From Liolophura sinensis (lineage: Eukaryota > Mollusca > Polyplacophora > Chitonida > Chitonidae), in assembly GCF_032854445.1 (NCBI RefSeq), contig NC_088306.1:3530373-3594372 (forward strand): a stretch of 64,000 nt of DNA. The letters run 5' to 3'. Below, piece by piece: positions 31,866 through 43,668 of the stretch. Each line of letters begins with the position of its first letter. Within the stretch, counting starts at the first letter, position 1. Made by a program: the position numbers and the translations under genes. A model generated the notes under the pieces. That model saw only the letters and a program-made list of their open reading frames with translations. It did no database searches and was not told where the DNA came from.

Positions 31866-32455
31866 AAGAGTTAATAAATGAATGAATAGTCACTTGTCCT
31901 GGAGTCATATTGTGAGGAGATGCCTAAAAAAAAATTCAGCTGAAATGCTGAGCGTAAATATAACCAAAGGATAAAAAAATATGATTGCATTTAATACGTT
32001 CTTTTTTCATGAACGTTTTGTATTTTATAATTTTTTGTCTGGTTATTCGGATGAACATTTTTCCGACTGAAAAAGACTTGTATAAATACAAGTGCAGAAT
32101 TTAATACCCCTCTAATGCGGATGTAAGCATCGCCCACTATACAAGAACCCGCTCGAAAAGCGATCACAAACAAAATACGTCACGTTTAACAGAGGGGATA
32201 ACGAAACATGATACTTTTTGGCCAAATGAGAAAAAGTAGATTCACATACGTTAAACAAAACAGTGACGCAGTTGCACAAACGTCGTTCCGAACTCTAAGT
32301 CAGCCACAGTGAATTGAGTGAAAGTTCAATTACAATAATAATACTAAAGCCGGTAAAAAGTAAACACAGTTACAGTTTAATAAAATAAAAAGCTCATTAT
32401 CACAATCGTTATTGTGATACAGTTGTAGCACTTTGAAGCAAATACAGTTTAGTAA
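31866..32455. other. Non-coding sequence
   Basis: No gene recognised. It grades into the 19-bp array through progressively clearer copies of acacaatt / gtgacac words. Confidence 0.45.
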
Positions 32456-33125
32456 CAACATTCACAACGCCGTAGCAGATTTGCAGCTTAGTGACATAAA
32501 TATACCTTGTGACAAAAGAGAAACGTGACACAATAGCGTCATCGTGACATAATTATAACTTTTGACACAGTTGCAGCGTGTGACACAATTCAATCTCAGT
32601 AACGCAATTACAGCTGAGTTAAACAATTGAAGCTCGGCTAGATATTTACGGTTAAGTTACACAGTTACAGCTGAGTTACACAATTACAGCTCAGTTATAC
32701 AATTACAGCTCAGGTACACAATTACAGCTCTGTTACACAATTGAAGCACCGCCGTTGTATAAGTGAAATATCCCAGAGTACGACGTATAAAAACCAGTCA
32801 AATATATAAATCACAACTGGAGATTAGTTACACAACTACTTCTCAGTCACACAAACAAAGCTCAGTTATACAATTACAGCTAAGCTACGCCGTTGTAGGT
32901 CAATTACACAATTACAGCTCAGTTACACATTTACAGCTCTGTTACACAATTACAGCTCAGTTACAGCTCAGTTACACAGTTACAGCTCAGTTACACAGTT
33001 ACAACTCAATTACATAATTACAGCTCAGTTACATAAAATTACAGCTCAGTTACTCAAAATTACAGCTCAGTTACACAATTACAGCTCAGTTATACAATTA
33101 CAGCTCAGTTACACAATTACAGCTC
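32456..33125. repeat. 19-bp minisatellite interrupted by a SINE fragment
   Basis: Unit acagctcagttacacaatt, very regular from about 32650 and degenerate before that. Some copies are shortened or lengthened by 1-2 bases. The array is split at 32750-32815 by a SINE tail. Confidence 0.92.
32750..32815 (+). repeat. SINE tail inside the 19-bp array
   Basis: gccgttgtataagtgaaatatcccagagtacgacgtataaaaaccagtcaaatatataaat is the family 3' end. The 19-bp units resume immediately after it. Confidence 0.8.
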
Positions 33126-34370
33126 ACTGGGAAAATGTCAGAATCTGCCACCAATTTGAAGCGTGATGACAAAATTTCGTGAGGAATACATCATCGAAAG
33201 TACACGGTCTATTTCAGTCTCCTCCTGCTTACTCTAATACGAGCTTGTTCTATACAGTTCTATATCCAGAAAACTCATCTCATATGTCACAAATGGATGT
33301 ATCTTTATCGAGAGCATCAGTCTATGGAAGGCCAGTGGTGCTTAGAAGATTTTTTAGTAAAACGTAAATCTGTCATTCAAGCAATAATCAAATTTATGTC
33401 ATGTGCAACAAAGCCTCAGTTTTTTAAAACACCATACTCTCTTTATTTCATCAGTTGACATTCACACTCAGTCTCAATAAAATATTTCAATCGATATCTA
33501 GCAATGGTCATCACGCTGGTATTCAACATAACATTGTGTTCTTGTTGATGACCACAATGGCCTTCCGTACTCGTCAAAATGACACCATGAAAATATCTCC
33601 TGTGACTGACTACTCGATCTAACTTAGAAACACACATGCCAAATCGAGAGGTAAAAATAGGCCATAAGGCAGCCGCACAGGCGGAAAACACGAAATTTAT
33701 GAGCGTCCCTTTTTTTTACCTTGTGTTTTCGGCCTGTAAATCATGATGACCAGAGGCCACATGTCAGAGATGCCTAATAATTCGGTGAACCGTTACCCGC
33801 ACGCCTGATCTGTGGTAGCCCGATCGGGACACCCTCCATGTAGGTCTACAAAGGCTTGCGGAACTTTATTAAAATTCCAGTTAGGAAATACATGGCTCGT
33901 GATGTTACACAAAACGATTAAAAACAATCAGAATTGTTCCTGTCTTTGTGATGTAGTTAATAAACACTGTTTATTCATTGTTTACGTTTTCTTTGGGTTT
34001 AACGTAAGCCTTCTGAAGAGTATTTCCGCAAATAAATCGTGGATGAGCACGTTTATATATTCATACACGTGAAAGAATTCAATAGCGTCTATAAGCTTTG
34101 AATTGGCTTCCTTAGAAAATCAATATTTTACACAGAAATTAACATAATGTTGAAAATACATAAACGACGTAAGGCCCACTACTTTGTTGTTGTTGTGTGG
34201 TAATCAACTATACATAGCAGCAGAGTTTTGGTAGATGAATACCATATTTATTTACTTAGTTAGTTTTGGTAAAGTAGTTACTGGTTGATTTATTTGATTG
34301 TCATTTAACTCAATACTCAAGAATTATACTCCCTTGTTCGATGCGGTTCAATTTTATGGGTAGGGAAAAT
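33126..34370. other. Non-coding sequence
   Basis: No recognisable gene, RNA or dispersed repeat. Open frames here are short and lack domain features. Confidence 0.4.
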
Positions 34371-34376
34371 CGGAAT

Positions 34377-34488
34377 GTCCGGTAAACCACTTACGTTTGG
34401 CAAGTTCTTGGCAAACTTACCCGCACGTACGTGTCCGGTAAACCACCGATATTTGGAAAGTTCCTGGCCAACTTACCCGCACGTAAGT
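34377..34488. repeat. About 58-bp tandem duplication
   Basis: tccggtaaaccac, then tttgg(c/a)aagttc(t)tggc(a/c)aacttacccgcacgta, occurs twice in direct orientation with roughly 10 differences. Confidence 0.8.
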
Positions 34489-34724
34489 ACAGATATAACC
34501 ATATATCGAAGTGAACGTGTATCCTGGCGTGTGAAAAGCAAGCACATTCAACACTCGGCCACAGAACGCTCCCAGTAAATACCATGCTTAGATCTGTGTA
34601 ATCACGTTGGTGAAGGGACATTTGCTTGTGACATATACCGCACTGGACAAAGCACTATTATTTGGTTCAACTGTCAATTTTTAAACATGTTCTTCCGTAA
34701 ATTGAAAGTAAAGTGTTATATAAA

Positions 34725-34818
34725 CGTATTATTTATTTATTTGATTGTTGTTTTAAGCAGCACTCAAGAATATTTCGCTTATGCGACGGCGGCCAGCATT
34801 ATGGAGGGAGGAAACTGG
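34725..34818 (-). repeat. SINE tail and central fragment
   Basis: tttatttgattgttgttttaagcagcactcaagaatatttcgcttatgcgacggcggccagcattatgg, in inverse orientation. It ends within gaaactggg. Confidence 0.85.
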
Positions 34819-35127
34819 GTATAAACGTAATAAAATGTATTTAAAAATCATTGCGAAAAATACTTTATCTCTTATTTATAATACATGTAGGCTTAAATAT
34901 TCAAATTTGTCACAAAAACATAACCACACAAATAATTTCTCAATATGGTTTTGAAGCTTTTCTATTGTGATTCTTCGGAAACATGAGACTAAATGACTTT
35001 CTTCTTGTCGCAAATTGTTATTTCATATGGAAAAGAGCTGCCAATGTAAATTTTGTAAAAATTAATCACTGAAATGCAACCGATTCCCGTCGACATGAAA
35101 ATAGCAAATGCCGCGCCCATTTAATTA

Positions 35128-35312
35128 TATGTATTTATTCCTTTGATTGGTGTTTTACGCCGTACTCAAGAGCGTTTCACTTATGCGATGGCGGTCAGCA
35201 TTGTGGTGGGAGGCAACCGGGTTGGTTACTGACAGACCTTTCCACGCTCGGCCGGCGAGAAGCCAGCATGAGCTGGACTTGAACACACAGTGACCGCATT
35301 GGTGGGAGGCTC
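35128..35312 (-). repeat. SINE, central domain shortened
   Basis: gattggtgttttacgccgtactcaagagcg, gcattgtggtgggaggcaaccggg, cagacctttccacgctcggccgg and cagtgaccgcattggtgggaggctcc follow the family order. Part of the gggaaacccacgaccatccgc block is missing. Confidence 0.85.
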
Positions 35313-35539
35313 CTCCATTTAATCATAACGGAGGTGACAAACACACTGCTGATAATTGTATATCCGTTTCATTTCTTAGTGATGTAAGTAACATTTTTGT
35401 CAGAGTAATATTTTAAAATCTTAACTTTAAATTATGTTTTGAATTCTGATATTGTGATATTTTCCCAGACAAGTACGGGTTTATGCCAGATGGATCTACA
35501 GTTAAGCAGTCGATCTTTATTTTGATGTTTCCAAGGCAT

Positions 35540-35940
35540 TGAATGTTGATGCTTTACTTTGTAAGGCCTTTGAGCGTTTATGGCATATTGGTATGCGCGC
35601 CAAATAGAATTCACTTGGTACAGACGATGGGTTTCACTCATGGTTTAAAAGTTATTTGACGTCAGTTAACAATGGGTTGTTCTCATGCAGTGGCCTGCAG
35701 ACAAATGCGACTTCTTTGGCTTCAGGCAGGCGTTCCTCAAGGGTCAGTTCTGGGGCCGATGTCATTTCTTAGAACTATTCATTAATGACATCCCAACTGG
35801 TTTGCTGAAGACAAATGTGTATGTGTTATCTCTGACAACTTATCAGATTGTGCTGTTGACGATTCAATATGTAATGATTTTAGTAAGATCGATCAGTTGG
35901 TCAAATTGAGGATGGTTAGTTGTGATCAAAATCTAAAGAT
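35540..35940 (+). pseudogene. Reverse-transcriptase fragment (non-LTR type), decayed
   Basis: The plus strand encodes, in shifting frames, D-V-S-K-A-L-N (35535), W-F-K-S-Y-L-T (35642), G-V-P-Q-G-S-V-L-G-P (35730-35760) and F-I-N-D-I-P (35778). These are the ordered motifs of non-LTR reverse transcriptases between the first catalytic aspartate region and the GVPQGSVLGP block. At least two frameshifts separate them. The expected Y-x-D-D region lies just after but is degraded (c.35815-35860). Only about 400 bp remain. Confidence 0.72.
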
Positions 35941-36718
35941 GTGCCAATTGCCAGTTCTCCAACTGAACACATATATCGTTAATCACTTACCTGTGATGTA
36001 ATCTAGGTGCAAGATTAAAACTGTTACAACTGTTATAACTCGACAGAAAGTTAAATTGTGTTTCTTCTAAACAAAGACTTTACCAAAACCTTACCCAGTT
36101 AGGAATCCACTGCAGTTAAAGATCATTCCTTGTAAGACAGAATTATTTAAAAAGTCATTTTTTGCAGCTACAATGGTTGACTGGAGTAAGTGGCTTATAA
36201 AATCATGGAATGTCCTCTCAGTATCACATAGATAATGTGATATATAATCTATATCTTTAGTTATAAGATGAAGAATTACTGGAAAATCATACAATGACCA
36301 TATCACTGAAAGGGGGTTTGTTTCTCAGTTATAGGCCTGCTTATGATTGCGCTGCATGTTGACGTGGAAATCTTACACATATTTAAGTGAATAAAATACC
36401 AGCATTGATAATGATAAGTCATAGACTTTCTTTTAAAGTAAAATTTCTTCAGTAAACTCTTAAACAACACATTAAATCAAATAAAGTAAGTAGACACAAA
36501 ATAATATGTGTCTTCAGTGAATAGAGCTTTATTCAGGAAATTCTCGTTCATACGATGGCGGCTTCTTACTCTCCCTGTTACCATTAAATAAAATGATTAG
36601 AAAGGATATGCTTTCACATATGCTGAAATGTATATACATCGTGTGAACACGGTTTTATTGGGTGAGAGCGATTATATTTTACTAGAATGACAAATAAAAG
36701 GTTTTAAGAGAGTTAAAT
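35941..36718. other. Non-coding sequence
   Basis: No gene seen. A short SINE-like scrap (ttctcgttcatacgatggcggc) lies at 36540. Confidence 0.4.
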
Positions 36719-36719
36719 C

Positions 36720-36808
36720 ATTTTTTATTTATTATCTGATGGATTTTTAACGCCCTGCTCAGGTATATCTCACCTATATGATGGCGGTCAGGTTTATGGT
36801 GAGATAAA
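36720..36808 (-). repeat. SINE fragment
   Basis: tttttatttattatctgatggatttttaacgccctgctcaggtatatctcacctatatgatggcggtcagg matches the inverse 3' end, followed by atggtgagat. Confidence 0.75.
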
Positions 36809-36847
36809 TGATAATATATACTGTCGTCTAAATTCTTACTTGTATCG

Positions 36848-37072
36848 TGATATTTGGGTTTACCCCGTATTCTGCCCCGTCTGTTTCCTCCCACCACACA
36901 ATGCTGGCTTCGTCTCAAGTCGTACGTGGGAAGGTCTGCAGCAGTCTGCGGATTGTCGTGGGTTTCTCCCGGGCTCAACCTGTTTACCTCCCACCATAAT
37001 GCTGGCTGCCGTCGAATGAGTGAAATATTTTAGAGTACGACCTAAATCACCAATCAAATAAATCAATAACAT
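36848..37072 (+). repeat. SINE, central and tail part
   Basis: Two overlapping partial copies: tgtttcctcccaccac.acaatgctgg, then cgtacgtgggaaggtctgcagcagtctgcggattgtcgtggg, ctcccaccataatgctgg and gagtgaaatattttagagtacg with an AAAT end. The order suggests a SINE inserted into or recombined with another. Confidence 0.8.
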
Positions 37073-37363
37073 AATATGTATAGCCTGTCAAATGAGGCCC
37101 ATATCTGAATATTTGAACCCAAAAAACCTGTCAATTCTGATACCGTAATCTGCCTTGATTTCGTTTATGTACTCAGTCAGACCTATTAATTACATTTCAA
37201 AGCTAAAATCTTCTGTGATGAACATAAAAATCATCTGTAATTAGAACACCTGCGAAAGCCTTGACGATCGTCCGCCGAAACTTCAGTCAGATCTCGCTGT
37301 TCCCACGATCTCTCGAATAGCGGCGATGAACTTGGTATTTACAAAGTGCGCATTAAAGTGACA

Positions 37364-37557
37364 ATGGAGGTTTTGTTCTCAAATCTTCATCGGACGTTTT
37401 GGCAAATGATGGACAAAGAATTTCCATGTCATGGAATTTTAATCGGAGTTATTTTGTTGACGATGTTAGGGATAGGTTACCACAAGAACGTTTATGGGGT
37501 AATTAGTTTTAAAGGTAAAAAAAAACTGTCACTTGCTGACGCCGAATTTAATTGCAG
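37364..37557 (+). CDS. Candidate first coding exon of a single-pass membrane protein
   Basis: ATG at 37364 opens a 64-codon frame that ends exactly at a good donor (TTGCAG|GTAGGTTTAAG). It encodes an N-terminal segment, then a hydrophobic helix (GILIGVILLTMLGIGY, residues about 29-44), then a Lys-rich stretch and ADAEFNC. Upstream is GC-richer sequence that could be a 5' UTR. The arrangement (short N-terminus, one membrane helix, cysteine soon after) resembles the beginning of channel-like or type II membrane proteins, but I recognise no family. No downstream exon could be identified in the window before the 31-bp array. Confidence 0.4.
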
Positions 37558-37727
37558 GTAGGTTTAAGACCAAGTTTAGCTGGTTTCGTGTTTTCCACGA
37601 ATAAGACAAAAGTTCAGATTTTCCGCTGGACGCGTCCGGATGAACTTATTACCTTCTATTGTAAGAAATGATGTAGCCGATTTCCCGGTTGTACTATAGG
37701 GAGAATTTTCAGTATCTTCTTTCATAT

Positions 37728-37905
37728 TTATTTATTTGACTGATGTTTTACGCCATGCTCAAGATTATTTCACTTATGCGACGGCGGACATTCTTCTGGT
37801 GAGAGGAAACTGGGCAAGGCCCGAGGAAAACCCACGACCATCCGCAGGTTGCTGACAGACCTTCCTATTTACGGCCAGAGAGGAAACCGGGGCAGGGCCC
37901 GGGGG
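37728..37905 (-). repeat. SINE, tail and central part with duplicated block
   Basis: gactgatgttttacgccatgctcaagattatttcacttatgcgacggcgg, ggtgagaggaaactgggcaaggccc, cccacgaccatccgcaggttgctgacagaccttcc. The gaggaaaccggggcagggccc block is then repeated at 37880-37905. Confidence 0.85.
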
Positions 37906-38089
37906 TCTTATTTTATAAGGATAAAAAAAAAACTGATTATGTTAGCAACATTCTACAATAGATGGATTGATAAAAAATGGGTTTCTGTCGTAAGTTACAA
38001 AATATCCGTTCAAATTTTTGATGAATTATTGCCCGGACATTTAACTTGTTTATTTATTTGCTCATAACATAGAATTTGTGTTGTATTCT

Positions 38090-40345
38090 TAGGGTTACGT
38101 TTACCGTGCATATTAATGTCAGTGCTACTTTTACCGTACACAGTAATGTAGTTAAGTGCTACTGTTAATACATATAGGAATGTTGTTGAAATTTTTTACC
38201 GTGTTTTCAGTAATGTAGTTGCCACTGTTACCGTCAATAGTAATGTAGTTTCTAATGTTGCCGTTTATAGAACGCTGTAGTTGCTACTGTTACCGTGAAC
38301 AGCATTGGGGTTACTACTGTTACAGCGTGTAGTTACTCTAGTTGCTACTGTTACAGCGTGTAGTTACTCTAGTTGCTACTGTTACCGTGTATAGCACTGT
38401 AGTTGATACTGTTACAGTATATACCACTGTGGCTATTACTGTTTCTGTGTGTAGTCACTGTAGTTGCTACAATTACCGCGTGTAGTGCTGTAGTTGCTAC
38501 TGTTTCTGTGTTTAATGCTGTTGTTGGTACTGTTTCTGTCTGTAGTTACTGTAGCCGCTACTCTTACCGTGTGTAGTGCTGTAGTTGCTACTGTTTCTGT
38601 GTGTAGTTACTGTAGCTGCTACTGTAACCGTGTATGGTGCTGTAATTGCTACTGTTTCTATGTGTAGTTACTGCAACTGCTAGTATGACCGTGTGTAGTG
38701 CTGTACTTGCTACTGTTACCATGTGTAGTACCGTAGTTGCTACTGTCAATGCGTGTAGTGCTGTAGTTGTTACTATTTCTGTAGTTACTGTAGTTGCTAC
38801 TGTTACCGTGTGTAGTTACTGTAGCTGCTACTGTTACCGTGTGTTGTGCTGTAGTTGCTACTGTTTCTATGTGTAATTTCTGTAGCCGCTAGTGTTTATC
38901 GTGTGCTGTGCTGTATCTACTACAGCTTCCGTGTGTAATTACTGTAGTTGCTACTGTTACCGTGTGTAGTACTGTGGTTGCTTCTGTTACCGTGTGTAGT
39001 TACTGTAGCTGCTACTGTTTCTGTGTGTAGTTACTGTAGCTGCTACTGTTTCCGTGTGTAGTGCTGTAGTTACTACTGTTTCTGTGTGTAGTTACTGTAG
39101 TTGCTATTGTTTCCGTGTGTAGTTACTGTAGCTCCTACTGTTTCTGTGCGTAGTTAATGTAGCTGCTACTGTTATCGTGTGTTGCGCTGTAGCTGCTAGT
39201 GTTTCCGTGTGTAGTTACTGTAACTGCTACTGTTACCGTGTGTAGTACTGTAGTTGCTTCTGTTACCGTGTGTAGTTACTGTAGTTGCTACTGTTTCTAT
39301 GTGTGATTTCTGTAGCTGCTAGTGTTATCGAGTGTAGTTACTGTAGTTGCTACTGTTTCTGTGTGTAGTTACTGTAGCTGCTAGTGTTTCCGTGTGTAGT
39401 GCTGTAGTTCCTACTGTTTCTGTGTGTAGTTACTGTAGCTGCTACTATTTCTGTGTGTAGTTACTGTAGCTGCTACTGTTATCGTGTGTAGTGCTGTAGT
39501 TGTTACTGTTTCTGTGTGTAGTTACTGTAGCTGCTACTGTTATCGTGTGTTGCGCTGTAGGTGCTAGTGTTTCCGTGTGTAGTTACCGTAACTGCTACTG
39601 TTACCGTGTGTAGTACTGTAGTTTCTTCTGTTACCGTGTGTAGTTACTGTAGTTGCTACTGTTTCTATGTGTGATTTCTGTAACTTCTAGTGTTATCGTG
39701 TGTAGTTACTGTAGTTGCTACTGTTTCTGTGTGTAGTTACTGTAGCTGCTAGTGTTTCCGTGTGTAGTGCTGTAGTTGCTACTGTTTCTGTGTGTAGTTT
39801 CTGTAGCTGCTACTATTTCTGTGTGTAGTTACTGTAGCTGCTACTGTTATCGTGTGTAGTGCTGTAGTTGTTACTGTTTCTGTGTGTAGTTACTGTAGCT
39901 CCTACTGTTATCGTGTGTTGTGCTGTAGTTGCTACAGCTTCCGTGTGTAGATATTGTTGTTGCTACTGTCACCGCGTGTAGTGCTGTAGTTGCAACTGCT
40001 TCTGTGTGTAGTTACTGTAGCTGCTACTGTTATCGTGTGTAGTGCTGTAGTTGTTAGTGTTTCTGTGTGTAGTTACTGTAGCTGCTACTGTTATCGTGTG
40101 TTGTGCTGTAGTTGCTACAGCTTCTGTGTGTAGTTATTGTCGTTGCTACTGTCACCGCGTGTATGCTGTAGTTGCAACTGCTTCTGTGTGTAGTTACTGT
40201 AGCTGCTACTGCTTCTGTGTGTAGTTACTGTATCTGCTACTGTTACCGTGTGTAGTACTGTGGTGGTTACTGTTACCGTGTGTAGTACTGTAGTTGTTTC
40301 TGTAACCGTGTGTAGTTACTGTAGTTGCTACTCTGTATATGTGTA
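38090..40345. repeat. 30/31-bp minisatellite, about 70 copies
   Basis: Units such as gttactgtagctgctactgt followed by ttctgtgtgta (31 bp) alternate irregularly with gtgctgtagttgctactgttaccgtgtgta (30 bp). Copies near 38100-38300 are the most diverged; the array is most regular between 39000 and 40200. About 2.25 kb long. Confidence 0.95.
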
Positions 40346-40605
40346 CATGTGTATATGAGTGCTACGCTATACCACGTGTATAGGAGGGCTATCACTGGCG
40401 TATACCGTGTATTGCCAGAGATACTATTGCCGTGTATCGTATGTTAGTGTTAATGTGTAGTGATATAGAGTGTGTACTAATTTCACCGGTATTTTTACCG
40501 TGTTTTACAGTAGGACTAGTAATGCCAGTGAGCTATCGTGCATAGTAATCTCAGAGCGCCTTTTACCATGTGTAGTAATGCCATTACTACTTGTACCATG
40601 AGTAG

Positions 40606-40845
40606 GGGCTTCCGTGGCAGAGGTGGTTATCATGTCAGCGCGGCGCAGTGGCCTAGGAGCCTCTCACCAATGCGGTCGCTATGAGTTCAAATCCATCTCA
40701 TGCTGGTTTCCTCTCCGACCATACCTGGGAAGGTCTGCCGCAACCTGCGGATGGTCGTGGGCTTCCCCCTGGGCTCTGTCCGGTTTCTTTCCACCATAAT
40801 ACTATCCGCCCTCGTATAAGACCAGTCAAATAAACAAATAAATGC
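40606..40845 (+). repeat. Near full-length tRNA-derived SINE
   Basis: Head: gtggcagaggtggttatcatgtcagcgcggcgcagtgg, gagcctctcaccaatgcggtcgc, box B-like gagttcaaatcc. Body: ctcatgctggtttcctctccgaccatacctgggaaggtctgccgcaacctgcggatggtcgtgggcttcc, ggctctgtccggtttctttccaccataat. Tail (shortened): cctcgtataagaccagtcaaataaacaaataaat. Confidence 0.92.
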
Positions 40846-41925
40846 CACAGTGTAGCAATGTCATTGCTACTTTTCACAGTTGAAAATTTCAATAGTTCAC
40901 ATACGCGCGCGTGCATAGCGATTTAAATTAAGTGACGTCACATTTTACATACAGCGTTTTGACCTTTATTGACAGAAGATGGCAAGCCAAATGATCAACT
41001 CCTGCAATAAAAAACCTTCTACTACACAACTTAAGAAGTCATGACTATTTCTTCGAAGCCAGCTGGTGTGAAATTAGAAATTCTTACAGGGGTAAGAATA
41101 TGACACTCAAAATCCCTAGATAATGAGGGCGGTTTTATGCATTTTTTCTGCTATCACTCAGTAGTCTCCGCTGAATTCATCATACAAGTCCAACCTTCAC
41201 GAGCGGTAATAGCTTCGCCATTTAGTTCAGTGTTAAAAAGTCACACAAGTGACAATAAGCATATCGAATTTCTTCTGAAAGGGTTTGCTGCTCTGCGTAC
41301 GGTTGTAAAAACAGGTCGATGAAGAACCCTGGAGTTTTTTTTTGTTTGTTTTTTTTTTCATGTTTCCACACAATTTCACCCTGAGGAAAACGTGGATTTA
41401 CAGAACAAGACGGAAGGATTTTGTATCCGCAAAGATCAGTCGGATCTTCTCTTGCCATTTTTCGTCTGAAAGTTACGAGAGGAATACAGCTACCTGGATT
41501 TGAAAGATTTGGCTACTATGGGGTGGCGGTCGACTAAAACCTCAAGCTTAACAGAACTTAAGACAGATGGACAGCAAATCTGTGACGATAGCCGACAGCC
41601 ACATGCATACCTGTAGGCTACTCGGAATGCGACAGTAACATGCTGTTGTCTTCGCATACAGGTATGAGAATACCTTGCGGGAATAGAATGACACTTATTG
41701 TGACAGAGGAAAATAATAATAAATAAATATAACAGAAATATATTAATAAATATAAGATAAACATATCTCTAAGAAAAGTACAGTGTAACGTCTAGCTTAC
41801 CTGTCTGTATTGACGGTGCGTTCGGAAATACCTTGACAAATATCAAATTAAACGTTTGAAAACTCAAAATCTGAAGTCTGCTCAGATATGCCAGTGTCAT
41901 AAATCGAACTTCACATATCGTCCAT
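40846..41925. other. Non-coding sequence
   Basis: No recognisable gene or dispersed repeat; poly-T tract at 41336-41358. Confidence 0.4.
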
Positions 41926-41928
41926 GGG

Positions 41929-42071
41929 CCTCCATGGCTCAGTTGCTTAGCGCGCTGGCGCAGCGTAATGACCATGAATCTTCTCACCAACCGTACGTGG
42001 GAAGGTCTTTCAGCAAAGTGCGGATGGTCGTGGGTTTCCTCCCACCATAATGCTGGCCGCCGTCGTATAAC
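41929..42071 (+). repeat. SINE with clear box A, internal deletion
   Basis: cctccatggctcagttgcttagcgcgctggcgcagcgtaatgacc is the tRNA-derived head. It jumps from tctcaccaac to cgtacgtgggaaggtctttcagcaaagtgcggatggtcgtgggtttcctcccaccataatgctggccgccgtcgtataac and lacks a tail. Confidence 0.9.
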
Positions 42072-42670
42072 TCTTCTGACGCCCTTTTAACCGTTTACAT
42101 AACGAGGATCCTGTACTCAAAGTGACATGACATCCTATACGCTCTATATGTGTCGTGGAGGTTTAACATATTTCGAAGGCAAAGGAAAATGTTTGATATG
42201 TCACACAATGTGTCAGGATGCTAAGCGTGTTTAGCAAAAGTCAGGATGTATCCGTTACATGGCGTTCAATGGCTAAACGTAATCGTCGTTTAGCGGCCAT
42301 AGGACATTTGTATGATCCTATTCAAGCTAAACACAAAGCTGAAACAAAACTAAAAACTTATCTGTCTAAACACGTAAAATTACTTCCCAGAAAAGAAAGC
42401 ACATTAAAAAGGTCTATATGTGGGATGTCCCAGCTATTGCGAGTTCGCGATTGTTAAAGTCTACATCCTCTGTGGATTCATATAATTGTATGTGATACGA
42501 GATCTAACATGCAGCACGCCCAGTGTTTTCCGCGAGGTAAACATACATGTTAAATATGCTGAAACGTGTAGGGTTTGACGACCATGGGATCACATTTTTG
42601 GTTGAAACCTCGGTTTCTCTTTAAATGCTTACACGTCAATTAAACCAACAGTCCGTATTGTACAAGGGAG
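42072..42670. other. Non-coding sequence
   Basis: A 79-codon plus frame (42218-42457) is basic (MAKRNRRLAAIGHLYD, K-rich) but matches nothing I recognise and lacks splice context. Confidence 0.35.
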
Positions 42671-42672
42671 GG

Positions 42673-42784
<112 letters not shown>

Positions 42785-42942
42785 TATTTGATTGGTGTCT
42801 TACGACGTACTCAAGAATATTTCACTCATACGACGGCGGCCAGCATGATGGTGGGAGAAAACCGAGCAGAGCCCCGTTAAACCCACGACCATTCGCAGGT
42901 TGCCGACAGACCTTCCTAAGTACAGTCGGAGATGAATGAGTG
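42785..42942 (-). repeat. SINE, tail and central part
   Basis: gattggtgtcttacgacgtactcaagaatatttcactcatacgacggcggccagcatgatggtgggagaaaaccgagcagagccc, cccacgaccattcgcaggttgccgacagaccttcc. Confidence 0.92.
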
Positions 42943-43072
42943 GGAAGGTCCGTAAGCAATAGTCGTGGGGTTCCACTGGGCTATGTCAGGTTTCTTCCCA
43001 TCAATATTCTGTTCTTCGTCCAATAAATAAATAAATAATGAAATAAATAAATAATGAAATAAATAAATAATG
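42940..43072 (+). repeat. Second SINE fragment, head-to-head with the previous one
   Basis: gtgggaaggtccgtaagcaatagtcgtggggttccactgggctatgtcaggtttcttcccatcaatattctg, ending in (aaat)n with interspersed aatg units. It is in opposite orientation to the adjacent copy, so the pair forms an imperfect inverted repeat. Confidence 0.75.
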
Positions 43073-43435
43073 AATGCATGCTCTACGTTCTCCTCATTCC
43101 ATACAGCGGGTAACTCAATCCAGAAAACCATCTCTTTTCGAGACGAATCTTGCAAAAACAATAAAACGGACATCGAGCTAGAAGCATATGGGCCAGTGGA
43201 ATGTACACAACAATTTTTTTCTCTTGTGTTATCAGAAAGAAAACAAAATTTTTCAGTGCTAATGTAAGATCTAGGTCAAGCTTTATCTAGGTAGCTGGAG
43301 ACTGCTGACTGTCGTCGTAAATGTGACAGATTGGAAAGCATTTTGACAATCCCCTCTCGCGTTTTCTTTCCATTTTGCCAGACACTGGCAATCCTCACAA
43401 CGAGTTGGGCAAGCTGCTTGATTAAAAGATAGTGA

Positions 43436-43668
43436 GAAGGACCATTGTTTGCCCAGGACCATTGTCTGCCCAGGACCATTGTCTGCCCAGGCCCTTTATC
43501 TGTCCAAGGACAATTATCAATCCAGGACGATTGTCTGCCAAGGATCATTATCTGCCCAGGCCCATTATCTGTCCAAGGACAATTGTCAGTCCAGGTCCAT
43601 TATCTGCCAAGGACCATTATCTGCCAAGGACAATTATCTGCCAAGGACCATTACCTGCTAAGGACCAG
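43436..43668. repeat. 17-bp minisatellite, about 13 copies
   Basis: Unit ccattgtctgcccagga, shifting to ccattatctgccaagga in later copies. As 17 is not a multiple of three and the unit has no stop in any plus frame, all three plus frames are open across it. Confidence 0.92.

Noticed and set aside
32650..33125. CRISPR-like array of 19-bp repeats
   Set aside because: Units are directly contiguous with no unique spacers, and the window is eukaryotic.
37364..37557. Connexin or pannexin first exon
   Set aside because: A helix followed by F-N-C is superficially similar, but the diagnostic three-cysteine loop is not visible and the resemblance is too short; left unnamed.
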